This document shows positions 1 to 8,351 of a DNA stretch of 64,000 bases, piece after piece. The stretch is from contig CBDBDS010000010.1 in NCBI GenBank assembly GCA_965203985.1, positions 357,200-421,199 on the forward strand, in the 5' to 3' direction. Below the pieces are notes generated by a model. That model worked only from the letters and a program-made list of their open reading frames with translations, searched no databases and was not told the origin of the DNA. The position numbers and the translations under genes were made by a program. This DNA comes from Bin87 sp965203985. Its GTDB lineage: Bacteria; Chloroflexota; Dehalococcoidia; Lucifugimonadales; UBA3495. Position 1 is the stretch's first letter; every line of letters begins with the position of its first letter.

Positions 1-590
1 GGTCCCGCGACGCCGGGCCTCCCACAGTTTGCGTGAAGATTTCGGCGGCGGCCTTCGGACGCTACGCAAAGCTGTACCAAGACGGAGCCCACGGCGTAAT
101 TACTCGTACCCGGAGCTATCCGGTCGATGCGCTCGACCCGAAGGTCAAACACTACAGCCGCATGAACTTCAACCTGGCCGACCTGGAAGCGGCGGACGTG
201 GACCCTGAGGGCTGGCCCATCCTCACGGACTCCGAAGGAAACCTGACCGAAGGGACAGGCTACAACGTTTTCCTGGTCACTGACGGAGTGATCCGCACGC
301 CGGGGGACCGCAACATCCTCCAGGGGATCTCCAGGGGGATGGTGTTCGACCTGGCAGAGCAACTTGAGATTCCCCTGGTGGAGGAAGATCTCCAACCATA
401 TGACATGTACACCGCCGACGAAGCCTTCTTCTCCAGCACCACCCCATGCGTGCTGCCGGTAACCGTCGTGGATAAGAGGGATATCGGAGACGGACGGCCC
501 GGGCCGATAGTCCAGCAACTCCTGTCCGCGTGGAGTGAGGTCGTCGGGTTGGACATCGTCGACCAAATGGCCCGGTTCGACCGGGGCTAG
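1..590 (+). CDS. Class IV PLP aminotransferase, 5' end missing
   Basis: This is the C-terminal two thirds of a fold-type IV pyridoxal-phosphate aminotransferase, the family of branched-chain and D-amino-acid transaminases. The frame is open from base 3, so the gene runs in from the left edge, and the GTG at 33 is only an internal codon. The Lys of VKHYSRMNFN fits the position of the PLP-binding lysine. GNLTEGTGYNVFLV is the family's strongly conserved E-G-x-x-x-N segment, and YTADEAFFSSTT matches the usual Y-x-A-D-E-x-F segment near the C-terminus. Substrate preference cannot be told from this part; a branched-chain or D-alanine-type enzyme is equally possible. It ends 107 bases before the next gene on the same strand. 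Confidence 0.85.
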   Translation, partial: SRDAGPPTVCVKISAAAFGRYAKLYQDGAHGVITRTRSYPVDALDPKVKHYSRMNFNLADLEAADVDPEGWPILTDSEGNLTEGTGYNVFLVTDGVIRTPGDRNILQGISRGMVFDLAEQLEIPLVEEDLQPYDMYTADEAFFSSTTPCVLPVTVVDKRDIGDGRPGPIVQQLLSAWSEVVGLDIVDQMARFDRG

Positions 591-697
591 GAGGGCGTCA
601 AACTTCTCAGCCGCCGCCCCGTTTGGATGGACGACGGTCCAGACTGTTGCATTGACCGGACCAACGCAACCAACACCCGCGCACCGGAGTGAAACCA

Positions 698-1723
698 ATG
701 AAATTCGGCATTATGGCCATGCCCCAGCATCCGTCAACGGACTCGGCGACCCAGCGATTCCATGAAACCGTGGAGTTGACGCGGTTGGCCCGGGACGCTG
801 GGTTCAGTTCTATCGCGTGCGGCCAGCACTTCCTTTCGCCGCCGTACCAGAACCTCCAGAGCATCCCGCTGTTGGCCCGGTTGGCCGCAGATTCCGGGGA
901 CATGCAATTGGTGTTGTCCATCCTGCTGCTGCCCTTGTACTCCCCGGCCGACGTGGCGGAAACGGTGGCAACGCTGGACGTGATCAGCGAGGGCCGCGTA
1001 GTGCTGGGCGTGGGCCTGGGTTACCGCGACATTGAGTACCAGGCGTTCAACGTGGAACGGCGACATCGGGTCGGGCGATTCCTGGAAAGTCTGGAACTCG
1101 TTCGCCGGTTGTGGACCGAAGACGAGGTCACTTTCCACGGCCGACACTTCAGCCTGGACAACGCGACCTGTGCCATCCGGCCGGTGCAACAACCGCATCC
1201 CCCGATATGGGTAGCGGCCAATTTCGACACGGTGGTGCGCCGGGCCGGCGAACTCGGCCTGCCCTGGTTCGTCAACCCGCACGCCACCCTGGCCACGCTG
1301 GAAAGGCAGACCGCCATCTACAAGGAGGGCCTCGAGGCAGGCGGTCAGGAGATGCCGGCCGAAATGCCCATCATCAAAGAGATGCACATCGCGCCGACCC
1401 ACGAAGAAGCGGTCCGGAATGCCCAGCCCTACATGGAAGCCAAGTATCAGGCCTACGCCGACTGGGGACAGGACAAGGCACTGCCCGGCGAGGAGGACTT
1501 CCGCATCCCCTTTGAGGAATTGGCGCGCGACCGGTTCATCCTCGGTAGCGGCGAAGAAGTGATCCAACAGATCGAAGACCATCACCAGCGGGTGGGGGCC
1601 AATCACTTCATGTTCCGGATCTGGTATCCGGGCATGGATGCCCGGATGGCGATGCGTGTCGTGGAGCAGATGGGCGACAGCGTGATTCCGTATTTCGAAA
1701 GCCGATACGGAGTTGAGAACTGA
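698..1723 (+). CDS. LLM-class flavin-dependent oxidoreductase
   Basis: This is a luciferase-like monooxygenase (bacterial luciferase alpha/beta fold) of 341 residues that would use FMN or F420. It opens with MKFGIMAMPQHPS and continues with typical segments: an early G-F-S-S-I-A-C-G-Q-H motif, then VVLGVGLGYRDIEYQAF and, near residue 160, HPPIWVAANF. An in-frame GTG lies at 689, but ATG 698 is preferred because a GGAG at 686-689 sits eight bases upstream. This family oxidises many organic substrates, and SAR202-type Chloroflexi carry many copies, so the substrate stays open. The next gene has its own promoter, so this looks like a single-gene unit or the end of one with the aminotransferase. 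Confidence 0.85.
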   Translation: MKFGIMAMPQHPSTDSATQRFHETVELTRLARDAGFSSIACGQHFLSPPYQNLQSIPLLARLAADSGDMQLVLSILLLPLYSPADVAETVATLDVISEGRVVLGVGLGYRDIEYQAFNVERRHRVGRFLESLELVRRLWTEDEVTFHGRHFSLDNATCAIRPVQQPHPPIWVAANFDTVVRRAGELGLPWFVNPHATLATLERQTAIYKEGLEAGGQEMPAEMPIIKEMHIAPTHEEAVRNAQPYMEAKYQAYADWGQDKALPGEEDFRIPFEELARDRFILGSGEEVIQQIEDHHQRVGANHFMFRIWYPGMDARMAMRVVEQMGDSVIPYFESRYGVEN

Positions 1724-1731
1724 CTCCGCGG

Positions 1732-1761
1732 TTGACTGTGCCAACCGGCCGTCCATATACT
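1732..1761 (+). promoter_or_regulatory. Predicted sigma-70 promoter of yvcK-glmS
   Basis: TTGACT at 1732-1737 and TATACT at 1756-1761 are separated by 18 bases. They lie in the gap between the LLM oxidoreductase and yvcK. Transcription would start near 1768, leaving a short leader before ATG 1793. Confidence 0.6.
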
Positions 1762-1792
1762 GCTATGGGCCCACACTCGGCGAAAAGGCGAC

Positions 1793-2917
1793 ATGCCTGT
1801 AACCTCGGCGGGTGCCGGCCGTATGCCGATGAGCAATAAGAAAATCGTCGTAGTCGGCGGCGGTACTGGCAACCATACCACCCTGACCGGCCTGCGATCC
1901 CGTGAATGCGATGTTACGGCGATCGTCGCAATGACCGATAGCGGCGGAAGCAGTGGCCGTCTGCGCGAGGAGATGGGACACCTGCCGCCCGGGGATCTGC
2001 GCCGATGCCTGATGGCCCTGGCTTCCGACTCCGCCGAATCCAACCTGATGCGCCGGTTGTTCGATTTCCGTTTTTCCACCGGCGACGGGTTGAACGGACA
2101 CAGCTTCGGCAACCTGCTGCTGGCTGCGCTGACCGAGGTCACCGGAGACACCATCACTGCGATAGATGAGGCGGCACGCATCCTCGGCATCAGCGGCGCG
2201 GTGTTACCGGTCACCCTGACACGGTCCACTCTGTGCGCCCGGCTGGTGGACGGATCCGAGTTGATCGGCGAATCGGCCATCGATCTGCGTAGCGATAACC
2301 TGGACGTCGCAATCGACTACATTTACTTGGACCCAAAGGCCTATGTGTATCCGCCGGTTCTGGACGCTGTAGCTGAAGCCGACGCCATCATACTTGGACC
2401 GGGCGACATCTACACCAGCGTGCTGCCGAACCTGTTGGTAGAGGACGTGGCGCAGGCGATCAATGATTCCGATGCCATCAAGGTCCACGTGTGCAACCTG
2501 ATGACCAAGCCCAACGAGAGCGCCGGGTTCCGCACATCCGATTTCCTGGCTCTCCTGATGGAATACCTGGGCACTAGCCAACCATTGGATTTCCTGCTGG
2601 TCAACAACACGCCGGTCCCGCCGCGGCTGCTGGAGCGCTACGCCGCGGAAGGCCAGCACCCGGTCGCTGTGGATGAGTCGGCCTCCCTGACCATGGTCGG
2701 GCGAGTAGTAGACCGGCCGCTGCTGGCGCCCGGAGTGTTCATCCGACACAGCCCAACCGCCCTGGCAGAAGCGATAATGGACCTGGTCGACTCCGTGGAC
2801 CGGGAGCCCCGCTATGCGGTTTCGCCGTCGCTGGTGTTTGACTGCGACGACCTCGGCGACGTGCTGGCGCCTGAAGAAACCATGACGGTCGCTCGCGCCA
2901 ACGCCGACGGCGACTGA
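1793..2917 (+). CDS. yvcK: YvcK/GlmR family protein (CofD-like fold)
   Basis: This protein belongs to the YvcK/YbhK family, which resembles the CofD phosphotransferase. Members are needed for growth on gluconeogenic carbon and for cell-wall synthesis, and some bind UDP-GlcNAc. Family hallmarks are KKIVVVGGGTGNHTTLTGLR near the N-terminus, IVAMTDSGGSSGRLRE, GHLPPGDLRRCL, HSFGNLLLAALTEV and, later, AIILGPGDIYTSVLPNLLV. ATG 1793 follows an AAAAGG stretch at suitable distance; ATG 1823 and 1829 are alternatives that would remove a poorly conserved leader. The gene is 17 bases upstream of glmS. In Bacillus and Listeria the homologue (GlmR) stimulates GlmS, so the pairing here fits a shared role in amino-sugar supply. 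Confidence 0.9.
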   Translation: MPVTSAGAGRMPMSNKKIVVVGGGTGNHTTLTGLRSRECDVTAIVAMTDSGGSSGRLREEMGHLPPGDLRRCLMALASDSAESNLMRRLFDFRFSTGDGLNGHSFGNLLLAALTEVTGDTITAIDEAARILGISGAVLPVTLTRSTLCARLVDGSELIGESAIDLRSDNLDVAIDYIYLDPKAYVYPPVLDAVAEADAIILGPGDIYTSVLPNLLVEDVAQAINDSDAIKVHVCNLMTKPNESAGFRTSDFLALLMEYLGTSQPLDFLLVNNTPVPPRLLERYAAEGQHPVAVDESASLTMVGRVVDRPLLAPGVFIRHSPTALAEAIMDLVDSVDREPRYAVSPSLVFDCDDLGDVLAPEETMTVARANADGD

Positions 2918-2934
2918 CCCTTCGGATCGCAGGT

Positions 2935-3828
2935 ATGTGCGGAATCGTCGGATACGTCGGCGACCGGCCTGCATGGCCCTTGGTAGTCGAAGGACTGCGC
3001 CGCCTGGAGTACCGGGGATACGACAGCGCCGGCGTGGCTGTGCTTGGCCCCGAGTCCGGGTTGCAACTGCGGAAGACCGTCGGACGGGTGCTGGGGTTGC
3101 TCCACGATCCGGATTGCCCGGCTCCAAATGGTTCCGCCGGGCTCGGTCACACCCGCTGGGCCACCCACGGCCGTCCCTCGGAAGCCAACGCCCATCCGCA
3201 CACCGATTGCACCGGCCAGATTGCCATCGCGCACAACGGCATCGTCGAAAATCACGTCGAACTCAGGGCGGATCTCCGGCGCAAGGGCCACAGGTTCAAG
3301 TCGGAGACGGACACCGAGGTCATTTCGCATCTGATCGAGGATGCGATGGATGACGGACTCAGCCTGCCGGCTGCGATGCTGCACATGAGCGCAAAGGTGC
3401 AGGGACCCCAGGCTATCGTAGCGGTGCACGATGGCGACCACGACAACCTGTGTGCCCTGAAACTCGGCAGCGCCGGCGGAGTCGCAGTCGCCTACCACGA
3501 CGGCCAAGGCATCGTGTCCAGTGATCTGCCGGCGCTGTTGCCCATCGTTGGCCGGGGCGGACACCTTCCAGTGGGATTTCTCGACGACGGCGAAGTTGCG
3601 GTGGTGACTCGGCAGGGCGTCGCTTTCCTGGACCGGCATGGCTGCCCGATCGACAAACCGATGCTCCATGTCGACCTGGACGATGTGCTGGTGGAGCGGG
3701 GCGGTTTTCGGCATTTCATGCTCAAGGAGATCATGGAGCAGCCCCAGGCGGTAACCGCCGCCCTGCGGGATCGCGTGGACTTTGGGCCGGGGACTGGTGA
3801 CGTTGCCCGACCTGGCCGTAACCGATAG
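2935..3828 (+). CDS. glmS: Glutamine-fructose-6-phosphate aminotransferase, N-terminal part (frameshifted gene)
   Basis: This is the glutaminase half and domain linker of GlmS, which makes glucosamine-6-phosphate from fructose-6-phosphate and glutamine. The start is MCGIVGYVGDRPAWPLVVEG, with the N-terminal nucleophile Cys directly after Met. Glutamine-site motifs follow (HTRWATHG, HPHTD, IAHNGIVENH, ETDTEVISHLIE). Homology continues through FMLKEIMEQPQAV, the usual start of the isomerase half, and then the frame is lost after RDRVDFG near 3787. The remaining codons to the stop at 3828 are out-of-frame. The rest of the enzyme is encoded one frame forward in 3782-4795. A single extra base in the GGGG run at 3789-3792 would explain the break. 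Confidence 0.88.
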   Translation: MCGIVGYVGDRPAWPLVVEGLRRLEYRGYDSAGVAVLGPESGLQLRKTVGRVLGLLHDPDCPAPNGSAGLGHTRWATHGRPSEANAHPHTDCTGQIAIAHNGIVENHVELRADLRRKGHRFKSETDTEVISHLIEDAMDDGLSLPAAMLHMSAKVQGPQAIVAVHDGDHDNLCALKLGSAGGVAVAYHDGQGIVSSDLPALLPIVGRGGHLPVGFLDDGEVAVVTRQGVAFLDRHGCPIDKPMLHVDLDDVLVERGGFRHFMLKEIMEQPQAVTAALRDRVDFGPGTGDVARPGRNR

Positions 3829-4795
3829 AGATCTCTCCGAGGTGAAGCGCGTCGTCCTGCTCGGGTGTGGCACGAGTTTGAACGCAGCCCACGTGGGGCG
3901 GCACCTCATCGAACGACTGGCCGGCGTTCCGGCGGAAGCCGAGTCCGCCTCCGAGTTTCGTTACCGAGAACTGTTTCTGGATGCGTCCACGCTGGTGGTA
4001 GCCATCGGGCAATCCGGCGAAACCGCCGACACCGTCGCGGCCATGCAGGCAGTCCGGAACTCCGGCGCGCGAATGGTGACCATCTGCAACGCGGCCAACA
4101 GCCAGGCCACCCGTTTGGCCGACCACGCCCTACTGATGGGCTGTGGCGTCGAGGTGGGTGTCGCCAGCACCAAGACCTTCCTGTCCTCGCTGACGCTGTT
4201 GAATCTATTGGCAATTCGATTGGGAACGGCCCGCGGTCATCTGGGGTCCTTGAAGTCCCGGGAACTGGTCGACGGACTGGCCAGGTTGCCGGGATACGTA
4301 GCCGAGGCCCTGGAAGCCGGCGGAGAAGTCGAGCGACTGTCTCGGCTCTACTACGGTAGGGACCATTTTTTGTACCTGGGCCGGGGCATCAACTCCCCCG
4401 TCGCGACCGAGGGAGCGTTGAAGCTCAAAGAGATCAGTTACATCCACGCCGAAGCCTATGCCGCCGGAGAGATGAAGCACGGCCCGATCGCCCTGATTGA
4501 TCACAAGATGCCCACCCTGGCGCTGGCTCCGCGCGACGACCTTTACGACAAGATGGGGAACAACATCCAGGAAGTGAAAGCCAGAGATGGAGAGGTCCTG
4601 GCGGTCCTCTCCCACGGCGACGACAGGCTTTCCGGTTTGGTGGATCACGCGATGTTCATTCCGGAAACCCCGGAAAATCTGACGCCATTGGTCGCCACGT
4701 TGCCGCTGCAACTGTTCGCCTACCACATCGCGGTCCGGCGGGGCTGCGACGTCGATCAGCCTCGCAACCTGGCGAAATCCGTCACCGTCGAGTAG
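3782..4795 (+). CDS. glmS: Glutamine-fructose-6-phosphate aminotransferase, C-terminal part (frameshifted gene)
   Basis: This frame holds the two SIS (sugar isomerase) domains of GlmS. Homology begins around LVTLPDLAVTDRDLSEVKRV. Recognisable segments are LLGCGTSLNAAHVG, AIGQSGETADTVAAMQ, the second-SIS segment FLYLGRGINSPVATEGALKL, EAYAAGEMKHGPIALID and the C-terminal DVDQPRNLAKSVTVE tail, which is nearly invariant in the family. The stop is where a full-length GlmS would end. No independent start is likely here: the reading frame was separated from the N-terminal half by a one-base shift near 3787-3796. Combined length matches the usual ~600 residues. A real inactivation is unlikely because both halves are otherwise intact. 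Confidence 0.88.
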   Translation: MGRGLVTLPDLAVTDRDLSEVKRVVLLGCGTSLNAAHVGRHLIERLAGVPAEAESASEFRYRELFLDASTLVVAIGQSGETADTVAAMQAVRNSGARMVTICNAANSQATRLADHALLMGCGVEVGVASTKTFLSSLTLLNLLAIRLGTARGHLGSLKSRELVDGLARLPGYVAEALEAGGEVERLSRLYYGRDHFLYLGRGINSPVATEGALKLKEISYIHAEAYAAGEMKHGPIALIDHKMPTLALAPRDDLYDKMGNNIQEVKARDGEVLAVLSHGDDRLSGLVDHAMFIPETPENLTPLVATLPLQLFAYHIAVRRGCDVDQPRNLAKSVTVE

Positions 4796-4969
4796 CGCTT
4801 CGGCGGCCGGGTGACCTGCCATCCGCGGCAAAAAGCGCCAGCCCACGCCACCTATCCCCCGACCTCTGCTGTATCATGATATGGTCGCGGGTCACCCCAG
4901 CGGGACGTTAGGCCAACCCAGCGTGTGATCTTCCAGGACCTGCGGCACTCCAACAGGAGCCTCATCGAA

Positions 4970-6073
4970 ATGGCGCGCACCACCGTTCTCGTGATGATCG
5001 ACGGGCTGGACCCGGAATACCTGGCGGCTTGCCCGACGCCCAACCTGCGGCGGTTTGCCCGCGACGGGTTTCACGTTACCGGCGGCGGGATGATGCCCAG
5101 CGTCACCAACGTCAACAACACTACCATGGTCACCGGCCATTACCCGGCGCAGCACGGGATAGTTTCCAATTATTGGTTCGACCGCCAGGCCGGCATTGAG
5201 GAGTACGTCGAGTCCGGCGAGTTCATCTGCGCCGACACCATATTCGCCCAATGCCGCCGGCGCGGGGGCAAGTCGTTGCTGGCCGCTTCCAAGGACAAGC
5301 TGAGGCGACTGCTGGGTGACGACACGGATCTGGCCTTCTCGTCCGAACGTCCTACCGCCGCCGCCGTGAGTGCCGCCGGTGACCCGCCCGACATCTATTC
5401 CCTGGAGGTCAACGGCTGGACAATCAACGCGGCTCGGGCGGCCTTGAAAGCGCAGCATTACGACCTGGCGTTCATCGCCACCACCGACTACGCGATGCAT
5501 ATGCACGGACCGGAGCACCTTGAATCGCGTCGACACCTCGCGGTGCTCGATGAAGCGCTGGGGCAACTGGTTGACGACATCCCCGACGTGCAATTGCTGA
5601 TCACGGCCGATCACGGAATGTCCGACAAGCGGCGTATGCTGAACTTGCCGGCCGTGCTCCGAAGTCGCGGAATAGACGCTCGGGCGGTCCCGATCATTAA
5701 GGATCAATACGTGGTGCACCATTCCAACCTGGGAGGCTGCATCTACCTCCATCTGGAGGACGCCGCCGCCCTGGAGGACGCCCTGGGTGTCTTGCGGGAA
5801 ACCGACGGCATCGAGGAGGCGCTTCCCCGAAACGAAGCGGCAGGGCGGTTCGCCCTGATGGCCGAGCGCATCGGGGACATCGTTGTCACCGGCGCCTCGG
5901 ACGTGGTGTTCGGCGACCCGGCCGAGGTGACCATGCCGGCCGGGTTGCGCTCGCACGGATCTGCCCACGAGCGTCGGGTTCCGATAATCGGTTACGGCGG
6001 GGATTTTGACGGGTTTGAGTTCCATGAGAACCGTGACCTGGGCCGCTACGTGTCGGAAAGGGTCCTCGGTTGA
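4970..6073 (+). CDS. Alkaline-phosphatase-superfamily hydrolase, phosphonoacetate hydrolase-like
   Basis: This is a binuclear-metal phosphohydrolase of the nucleotide pyrophosphatase branch. Metal and catalytic residues are visible: Asp in VLVMIDGLD, the probable nucleophile Thr in PSVTNVNNT (T46), Asp/His in TTDYAMHMHGP, Asp-His in ITADHGMSD and the last His in LRSHGSAHERRVP. ASKDKLRRLLG and AFSSERP closely follow phosphonoacetate hydrolase (PhnA), where the lysines of this stretch hold the substrate carboxylate. ATG 4970 is chosen because AGGAG at 4955-4959 lies ten bases upstream; an in-frame GTG at 4925 has no such site. PhnA releases acetate and phosphate from phosphonoacetate. The substrate is inferred from motifs only; no other phosphonate gene is nearby. 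It is followed 28 bases later by thrB. Confidence 0.7.
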   Translation: MARTTVLVMIDGLDPEYLAACPTPNLRRFARDGFHVTGGGMMPSVTNVNNTTMVTGHYPAQHGIVSNYWFDRQAGIEEYVESGEFICADTIFAQCRRRGGKSLLAASKDKLRRLLGDDTDLAFSSERPTAAAVSAAGDPPDIYSLEVNGWTINAARAALKAQHYDLAFIATTDYAMHMHGPEHLESRRHLAVLDEALGQLVDDIPDVQLLITADHGMSDKRRMLNLPAVLRSRGIDARAVPIIKDQYVVHHSNLGGCIYLHLEDAAALEDALGVLRETDGIEEALPRNEAAGRFALMAERIGDIVVTGASDVVFGDPAEVTMPAGLRSHGSAHERRVPIIGYGGDFDGFEFHENRDLGRYVSERVLG

Positions 6074-6101
6074 CGGCAATGGATTTCGCGCGGAGGAAGC
6101 C

Positions 6102-7010
6102 TTGACCACGGTAGAAGTGCGGGCCCCGGCCACGACCGCTAACCTCGGCCCCGGGTACGACTGCCTGGGGATGGCATTGGACTTGTGGAACACGCTGTCC
6201 GTGGAGGTTCTCCCGGAGGGTTCCAAACCGCAAGTGATCGTTTCGGGCGAAGGCGCCGGGGAATTGGACTCCGACACGCAAAACCTGACCCACCGGGCCA
6301 TCGAGTTTCTGTTCAACGAAGCTGATGCTCCGCTGCCGCCATTGTCGCTGCATTGCGAAAATACGATACCGCTGAGCCGGGGAATGGGCAGCAGCGCGGC
6401 GGCAATTGCCGGGGGCCTGGTGGCGGCCAACCGGCTGCTCGACGACGTGTTCAGCCCGGACGATCTGCTGGAAATGGCCGCGACCATCGAAGGGCATCCG
6501 GACAACGTCGCTGCGGCCGTCCACGGGGGTATGCGGCTGGTGGTCATGGACGACGATCGCATGTACACCGCTCCCATACGCTTGCCCGCGGATTTGCAGG
6601 CGGTATTGTTCATCCCGGACCGGCGGATCGCAACCGTGGACGCCCGGCGCGTGTTGCCTTCGGAAATTCCCGTCGCCGACGCGGTGTACAATATGAGCCG
6701 CACCGCGCTGCTGGTGGCGAGCATGGAATCGGAACACCCTGAATATCTCAATATCGCCACCCAAGACCGGCTGCACCAACCCTACCGTCAAACCATTTTT
6801 CCGCAGATGAAGGTGATTTTTGCCGCGGCCCAGGCGGCCGGCGCGTTCGGCGTTTTCCTTTCCGGTAGCGGAACCACAATCCTGGCCTTTGCCCGTGATC
6901 GCGCCATGACGGTCGCCTATGAAATGTTCGACGCGGCGCGGCTGGCAGGGGTTGACGGCCGGGTCGAAGTCACCCAGCCGACTGCCCTGGGAGCGCACGT
7001 CATCGGATAG
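6102..7010 (+). CDS. thrB: Homoserine kinase
   Basis: This GHMP-family kinase phosphorylates homoserine with ATP on the way to threonine. The N-terminal VEVRAPATTANLGPGYDCLG, the ATP loop IPLSRGMGSSAAAIAGGL, EGHPDNVAAAVHGGM and the C-terminal GVFLSGSGTTILAF are the family's signature segments in the right order. A start at TTG 6102 is chosen: GGAGG at 6092-6096 lies five bases upstream, and family homology begins right after it. Longer starts would overlap the preceding gene. The product is then 302 residues, a normal length. Together with the following aspartate kinase it supplies the first and fourth steps of the aspartate-to-threonine pathway. Confidence 0.92.
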   Translation: MTTVEVRAPATTANLGPGYDCLGMALDLWNTLSVEVLPEGSKPQVIVSGEGAGELDSDTQNLTHRAIEFLFNEADAPLPPLSLHCENTIPLSRGMGSSAAAIAGGLVAANRLLDDVFSPDDLLEMAATIEGHPDNVAAAVHGGMRLVVMDDDRMYTAPIRLPADLQAVLFIPDRRIATVDARRVLPSEIPVADAVYNMSRTALLVASMESEHPEYLNIATQDRLHQPYRQTIFPQMKVIFAAAQAAGAFGVFLSGSGTTILAFARDRAMTVAYEMFDAARLAGVDGRVEVTQPTALGAHVIG

Positions 7011-7103
7011 CTAGCAAACGAATGGCGGAACCCGGCGCCGTGTTCCCGGCCTCTCTGTGAATACCATGAGAACCACCTGAGTCGCAGCAGGTAAAGAGTC
7101 CTG

Positions 7104-8333
7104 ATGTCCCTGTATGTCCATAAATACGGCGGCAGTTCCGTCGCCGACGCCGAGAAAATCGTGAACGTGGCACGACGCATCGCCTCCGTGCATGACCAAG
7201 GCCACCAGATAGTCACGGTGGTTTCGGCAATGGGCGACACCACGGATGAATTGATTGACTTGGCGCGCACCGTTTCCAGCGAACCCGACCCGCGGGAACT
7301 CGATTTCCTGCTGTCCACCGGTGAACTGGTGTCGATCACGTTGCTGTCCATGGCATTGCGCAATCTGGGGTACGACGCCATCAGCCTGAGCGGGCCGCAG
7401 GCCGGTATCCGTACCGACAACTCCTACGGCCGCGCGCGGATCAGCCAGGTGGACCCGGATCGCGTCCGACGGGAATTGGACGCCGGAAGGTTGGTCATCG
7501 TCGCCGGCTTTCAAGGTCTCACGCCCGACGACGATATCACCACGCTGGGCCGGGGCGGTTCCGATACGACTGCCGTAGCGCTGGCGGCCGCGCTCCGGGC
7601 GGACCGTTGCGACATCTACACCGACGTAGAGGGCATCTATACCGCGGATCCCAGGATAGTGAGCAAGGCGGCCAAAATGCCCGAAGTGGGCTACGAAGAG
7701 ATGCTGGAACTGGCCGCCGCGGGAGCGAAGATGCACCCCCGGTCCATCGAATTGGGCGCGGTCTATAATGTTCCCATCTACGTGGCGTCGAGCTTCGTTG
7801 ACGCTTCGGGAACCCTCATTCATCAAGCATCGGACGAAAGGCAGATGGAAGACCGGATCAAGGTAACTGGTATCGCGTACCAGACAAACGTGGCGAAAGT
7901 GACCGTTTGCCGGGTGGCCGACCAACCCGGCGTGGCCGCGGCGCTGTTCGAGCCATTGTCCGCTGCCGGCATCAACGTGGACACGATTGTCCAGAACACG
8001 AGCGCGGACCGGACCACCACCGACATCAGTTTCACCGTGACCACGGATGACCTGCCCCGGGCCCTCCGCGTAATGGCGCCTCTGGAGGCGACCCTGGGAA
8101 CCGACCAGGTAATAAGCGATCCCACACTGGCATCGGTAAGCGTAGTAGGATCGGGGATGCAGAACACTCCGGGTTACGCCTCGCGGATGTTTCGCATCCT
8201 GGCCGATGGCGGCATCAACATCGACATGATCACGACGTCGGAAATCCGGATCTCGTGCATCATCAATCGCGACCAGGCGCAGGAAGCGGTCCGCTTGCTG
8301 CACCGGGGCTTTGAACTGGACGAGTCCGATTAG
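7104..8333 (+). CDS. lysC: Aspartate kinase
   Basis: The enzyme phosphorylates aspartate, the committed step to lysine, threonine, methionine and diaminopimelate. The kinase domain begins LYVHKYGGSSVADAEKI, followed by the TTLGRGGSDTTAVALAAAL loop and CDIYTDVEGIYTADPRIV. Two ACT domains follow (VTVCRVADQPGVAAALFEPL and SVVGSGMQNTPGYASRMF), which in this family bind lysine or threonine for feedback control. At 409 residues it is a monofunctional enzyme. It lies 93 bases after thrB on the same strand, and no obvious terminator separates them, so cotranscription is plausible. Confidence 0.95.
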   Translation: MSLYVHKYGGSSVADAEKIVNVARRIASVHDQGHQIVTVVSAMGDTTDELIDLARTVSSEPDPRELDFLLSTGELVSITLLSMALRNLGYDAISLSGPQAGIRTDNSYGRARISQVDPDRVRRELDAGRLVIVAGFQGLTPDDDITTLGRGGSDTTAVALAAALRADRCDIYTDVEGIYTADPRIVSKAAKMPEVGYEEMLELAAAGAKMHPRSIELGAVYNVPIYVASSFVDASGTLIHQASDERQMEDRIKVTGIAYQTNVAKVTVCRVADQPGVAAALFEPLSAAGINVDTIVQNTSADRTTTDISFTVTTDDLPRALRVMAPLEATLGTDQVISDPTLASVSVVGSGMQNTPGYASRMFRILADGGINIDMITTSEIRISCIINRDQAQEAVRLLHRGFELDESD

Positions 8334-8351
8334 GCGGCCGCTGGCCGGGCG

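Noticed and set aside
734..1756. Long open frame on the minus strand over the first LLM gene
   Set aside because: It mirrors the codon pattern of the plus-strand gene, shows no family motif and is explained by GC-rich third positions.
3782..3828. Programmed frameshift in glmS
   Set aside because: No slippery site, hairpin or known precedent was found; a G-run indel is simpler.
4892..6760. Minus-strand frame of over 600 codons across the hydrolase and thrB
   Set aside because: Both plus-strand genes have clear motifs; the opposite frame has none and spans two genes.
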